In this document: in pieces, positions 57,067-58,680 of the stretch
Numbering within the stretch: the first letter of the stretch is position 1
Layout of the letters: every line of letters starts with the position of its first letter
DNA from: an uncultured Lachnospiraceae bacterium
GTDB lineage: Bacteria; Bacillota; Clostridia; Lachnospirales; Lachnospiraceae
Direction: 5' to 3'
NCBI GenBank assembly: GCA_910585345.1
Contig: CAJUDS010000015.1
Span: 1 to 58,680, forward strand
DNA: 58,680 bases
Program-made: the position numbers and the translations under genes
The notes under the pieces: model-generated
Databases searched by the model: none
What the model saw: the letters and a program-made list of their open reading frames with translations, nothing else
Told to the model about the DNA's origin: nothing

Positions 57067-57300
57067 ATGAAAGTACAAAATATCAAAGACATTGATAAGT
57101 TTTTTAAGGTGATTGACAGTTGTGCAGGTAAGGTAGAGCTGGTTACTGGTGAAGGCGACAGATTAAATTTGAAATCCAAGTTATCACAGTACGTATCCAT
57201 GGCAAATATCTTTTCTGACGGAACGATCTCCGAGCTGGAAATTCTTGCTTACGAACCGGAAGACATTACGAAATTGGTAAACTTTATGATGGAAAGCTAG
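57067..57300 (+). CDS. Hypothetical protein, 77 residues
   Basis: The small acidic soluble protein begins MKVQNIKDIDKFFKVIDSCA and continues KVELVTGEGDRLNLKSKL. An alternating strand pattern and a C-terminal helix (EPEDITKLVNFMMES) suggest a compact alpha/beta fold, perhaps related to the STAS-like or HPr-like small proteins, but no family is recognised. AGAAAGGAG precedes the ATG. It has its own strong promoter and lies nine bases before the CPBP protease gene, with which it is likely co-transcribed. Confidence 0.8.
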   Translation: MKVQNIKDIDKFFKVIDSCAGKVELVTGEGDRLNLKSKLSQYVSMANIFSDGTISELEILAYEPEDITKLVNFMMES

Positions 57301-57309
57301 GCGTAGGGA

Positions 57310-58242
57310 ATGAACAGCAAAAAAGTAAATTGGTTCTTTTTAACAACCATTCTACTGCATATTTTAATTGTAGTATCAATGGTTGTTTTTCGTTATGTAT
57401 TTTCAATAGGTATTATTGCAAATTTTATAATCAGCAGCGGAATTATAGTAATTCCTGCGCTCCTGTTCCTGCTCTGCTCCGGCGAGGGATGGAAAGAGGC
57501 GATCGGGTTTCACAGGATCAAGTGGTCCACTGCTGGTATGATTGTCCTGTTTACTTTTTTGACAATGCCGGTAACAACATTAATCAACGCATTTTCCATG
57601 CTCTTTGTGGAAAATGCAGTTGCGGAAGTGAGCGAGCAGGTTTTGGAAATGCCGTTTATTGCCGCTTTCTTTTTCATGGCGGTCAGCGCGCCGCTGTGTG
57701 AGGAAGTGGTGTTTCGGGGCGTTGTCTACAGGGGATACCGGAAATCAGGCTCTATGTTGCAGGCAGCAGTTTTTTCCGCGCTTCTTTTTGCATTAGGGCA
57801 TATGAATTTTAACCAGGCCGCGTATGCGTTTGTGATTGGTATTATGCTTGTGCTGCTGGTGGAAGCAACGGGAAGCATATGGTCGTCGATTCTGTACCAT
57901 GTAGTTTTTAACGGATACAGCGTATGCCTGATGTATTTGGCGGAGAGCATTCTTCCAGAAGGGCTTGCGTCCGGGCAGCCGCAGGAGGGAGAGGCATATA
58001 TAGACGCCATGATTTATAGTATGTCGTTTTCGGTTATTATGGCGGCAGGCGCTTCTGCGATAGCAGCATGTGTGCTTGTATGGATTGCCAAAAACGAAAA
58101 CCGGACACAGCAGTTGAAACGGATATGGACGACTCGCCGTGAGAAAAGAGGAAAAATAATTACGATGCCTTTCATAATAGCAACAGCGCTGAGCGTGGCC
58201 TTTATGGTGGCGGATGTAATTTTATATAAAATGATAAATTAG
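57310..58242 (+). CDS. CPBP-family intramembrane metalloprotease
   Basis: The 310-residue membrane protein has about eight helices. The abortive-infection/CAAX-type motifs are APLCEEVVFRGVVYRGY (the EExxxR zinc/catalytic motif), FALGHMNFNQAAYAFVIG (first His) and SILYHVVFNGYSV (His and Asn). Members cleave or modify membrane proteins and act in bacteriocin immunity or prenyl-protein processing; here the substrate is unknown. The TAG of the previous gene is nine bases upstream, with TAGGGAATG giving a weak ribosome site. Confidence 0.9.
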   Translation: MNSKKVNWFFLTTILLHILIVVSMVVFRYVFSIGIIANFIISSGIIVIPALLFLLCSGEGWKEAIGFHRIKWSTAGMIVLFTFLTMPVTTLINAFSMLFVENAVAEVSEQVLEMPFIAAFFFMAVSAPLCEEVVFRGVVYRGYRKSGSMLQAAVFSALLFALGHMNFNQAAYAFVIGIMLVLLVEATGSIWSSILYHVVFNGYSVCLMYLAESILPEGLASGQPQEGEAYIDAMIYSMSFSVIMAAGASAIAACVLVWIAKNENRTQQLKRIWTTRREKRGKIITMPFIIATALSVAFMVADVILYKMIN

Positions 58243-58246
58243 AATT

Positions 58247-58680
58247 ATGAGAGAAATAAATATTTTAGGCTTAAGCCTGCGGGATTATACGCTGCGTGAA
58301 AAAATGCGGCTGACGGATCTCTATTTGCAAAATGGTAAACTCAATACGATTGAATATGTATCTGCAAAGATTTTGATGTCTGCGGAGAAGGAACCACAGG
58401 AAAAAGCGTGGCTGGAGGCCATGGACATCATCGTCTACTGCGACGCGGATATTGCCCGTGCGGCAGGGATCACAGCCCGCAGTTACCTGAAGGAAATTGA
58501 AAATAACAGTTTTTTTCGTGAGCTGATGAAAAAACTGGTTCGGGAAAAGCGAACGGTGTATCTGCTGTCCGATTTGGAGGAGTCGATGGCGGCGTTGGAA
58601 ACGGAGCTGGCAAGATCGCCGGGAATGATACGGATTGCGGGAAAAAGTATCCTCCAGGAGAATGAAACCGGAAGCGGCGC
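58247..58680 (+). CDS. WecG/TagA/CpsF-family glycosyltransferase, N-terminal part
   Basis: The frame runs off the right edge after 144 codons. It begins MREINILGLSLRDYTLREKM and includes NGKLNTIEYVSAKILMSAEK, WLEAMDIIVYCDADIARAAG and KRTVYLLSDLEESMAALE, an order that fits the start of WecG/TagA enzymes, which transfer N-acetylmannosamine-type sugars to lipid-linked intermediates. The usual Thr-x-Asp motif and the PDG loop are altered or beyond the edge (here YCDADIA). The start lies four bases after the CPBP stop without a strong ribosome site, so coupled translation is likely. Confidence 0.6.
   Translation, partial: MREINILGLSLRDYTLREKMRLTDLYLQNGKLNTIEYVSAKILMSAEKEPQEKAWLEAMDIIVYCDADIARAAGITARSYLKEIENNSFFRELMKKLVREKRTVYLLSDLEESMAALETELARSPGMIRIAGKSILQENETGSG

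Noticed and set aside
1..58680. CRISPR arrays, rRNA genes and complete insertion sequences
   Set aside because: No regularly spaced short repeats, no rRNA-like stretches and no transposase reading frame were found.

Overview
The window looks like chromosome of a Gram-positive anaerobe of the Clostridia, most likely Lachnospiraceae. Supporting signs are strong AGGAGG ribosome sites with frequent TTG/GTG starts, near-consensus sigma-A promoters, a tRNA without encoded CCA, type III glutamine synthetase, RNase J, IreB, MtaB, a YlbF protein and a TrmR/U32 pair arranged as in Bacillota. The family placement is inference from gene content.

1-2.8 kb is an accessory segment with the look of the end of an integrative or mobilisable element. 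It holds the start of an element-type small protein, a type I toxin-antitoxin module (30-residue holin-like toxin and antisense RNA promoter), a GGGGTAAA iteron-like cluster, and two copies of a ~280 bp repeat. The repeats bracket a decaying cassette with a retropepsin-like protease gene broken by a frameshift. 2.8-10.1 kb holds a YdeI-type protein and a LacI-controlled operon: SGNH hydrolase, RbsC-type permease, RbsA-type ATPase, lipoprotein binding protein and metallo-beta-lactamase-fold hydrolase.

10.2-19 kb holds a zinc-ribbon protein, a WYL regulator divergent from TraX, a MacB/FtsX-type ABC transporter in which one permease carries an N-terminal XRE DNA-binding domain, a two-gene chromate-type transporter, and a second-type ClpP co-transcribed with a small AraC regulator. 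19.2-25.1 kb is a five-gene operon matching the uncharacterised STM4015-STM4014-STM4013-STM4012-STM4011 families (leucine-rich-repeat protein, ATP-grasp-like protein, alkaline-phosphatase/sulfatase-fold hydrolase and two radical SAM enzymes, the last fused to a HAD domain). It is the best candidate for an undescribed biological system.

25.1-37.7 kb is an L-rhamnose locus: AraC-type regulator, rhaB, rhaA, a YesM/YesN-type two-component system, and a CUT2 ABC transporter (ATPase, two permeases, binding protein) followed by rhamnose mutarotase. No rhamnulose-1-phosphate aldolase is present in the window. 37.8-40.8 kb has two unknown membrane proteins, a metallophosphoesterase and a DUF4474 protein.

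41-58.7 kb is housekeeping: prmA, rsmE, cysteine desulfurase-thiI, an HPr-like protein without the usual active histidine, mtaB, ireB-ruvX-DUF1292-RNase J, ylbF, a short MltG-like protein, trmR and a U32 tRNA-hydroxylation protein. These are followed by glutamine synthetase III with an ANTAR-like attenuator leader, tRNA-Gln(CUG), an acyl-ACP thioesterase, a CvfB-type S1 protein, a CPBP protease and the start of a WecG/TagA-type glycosyltransferase cut by the window edge.
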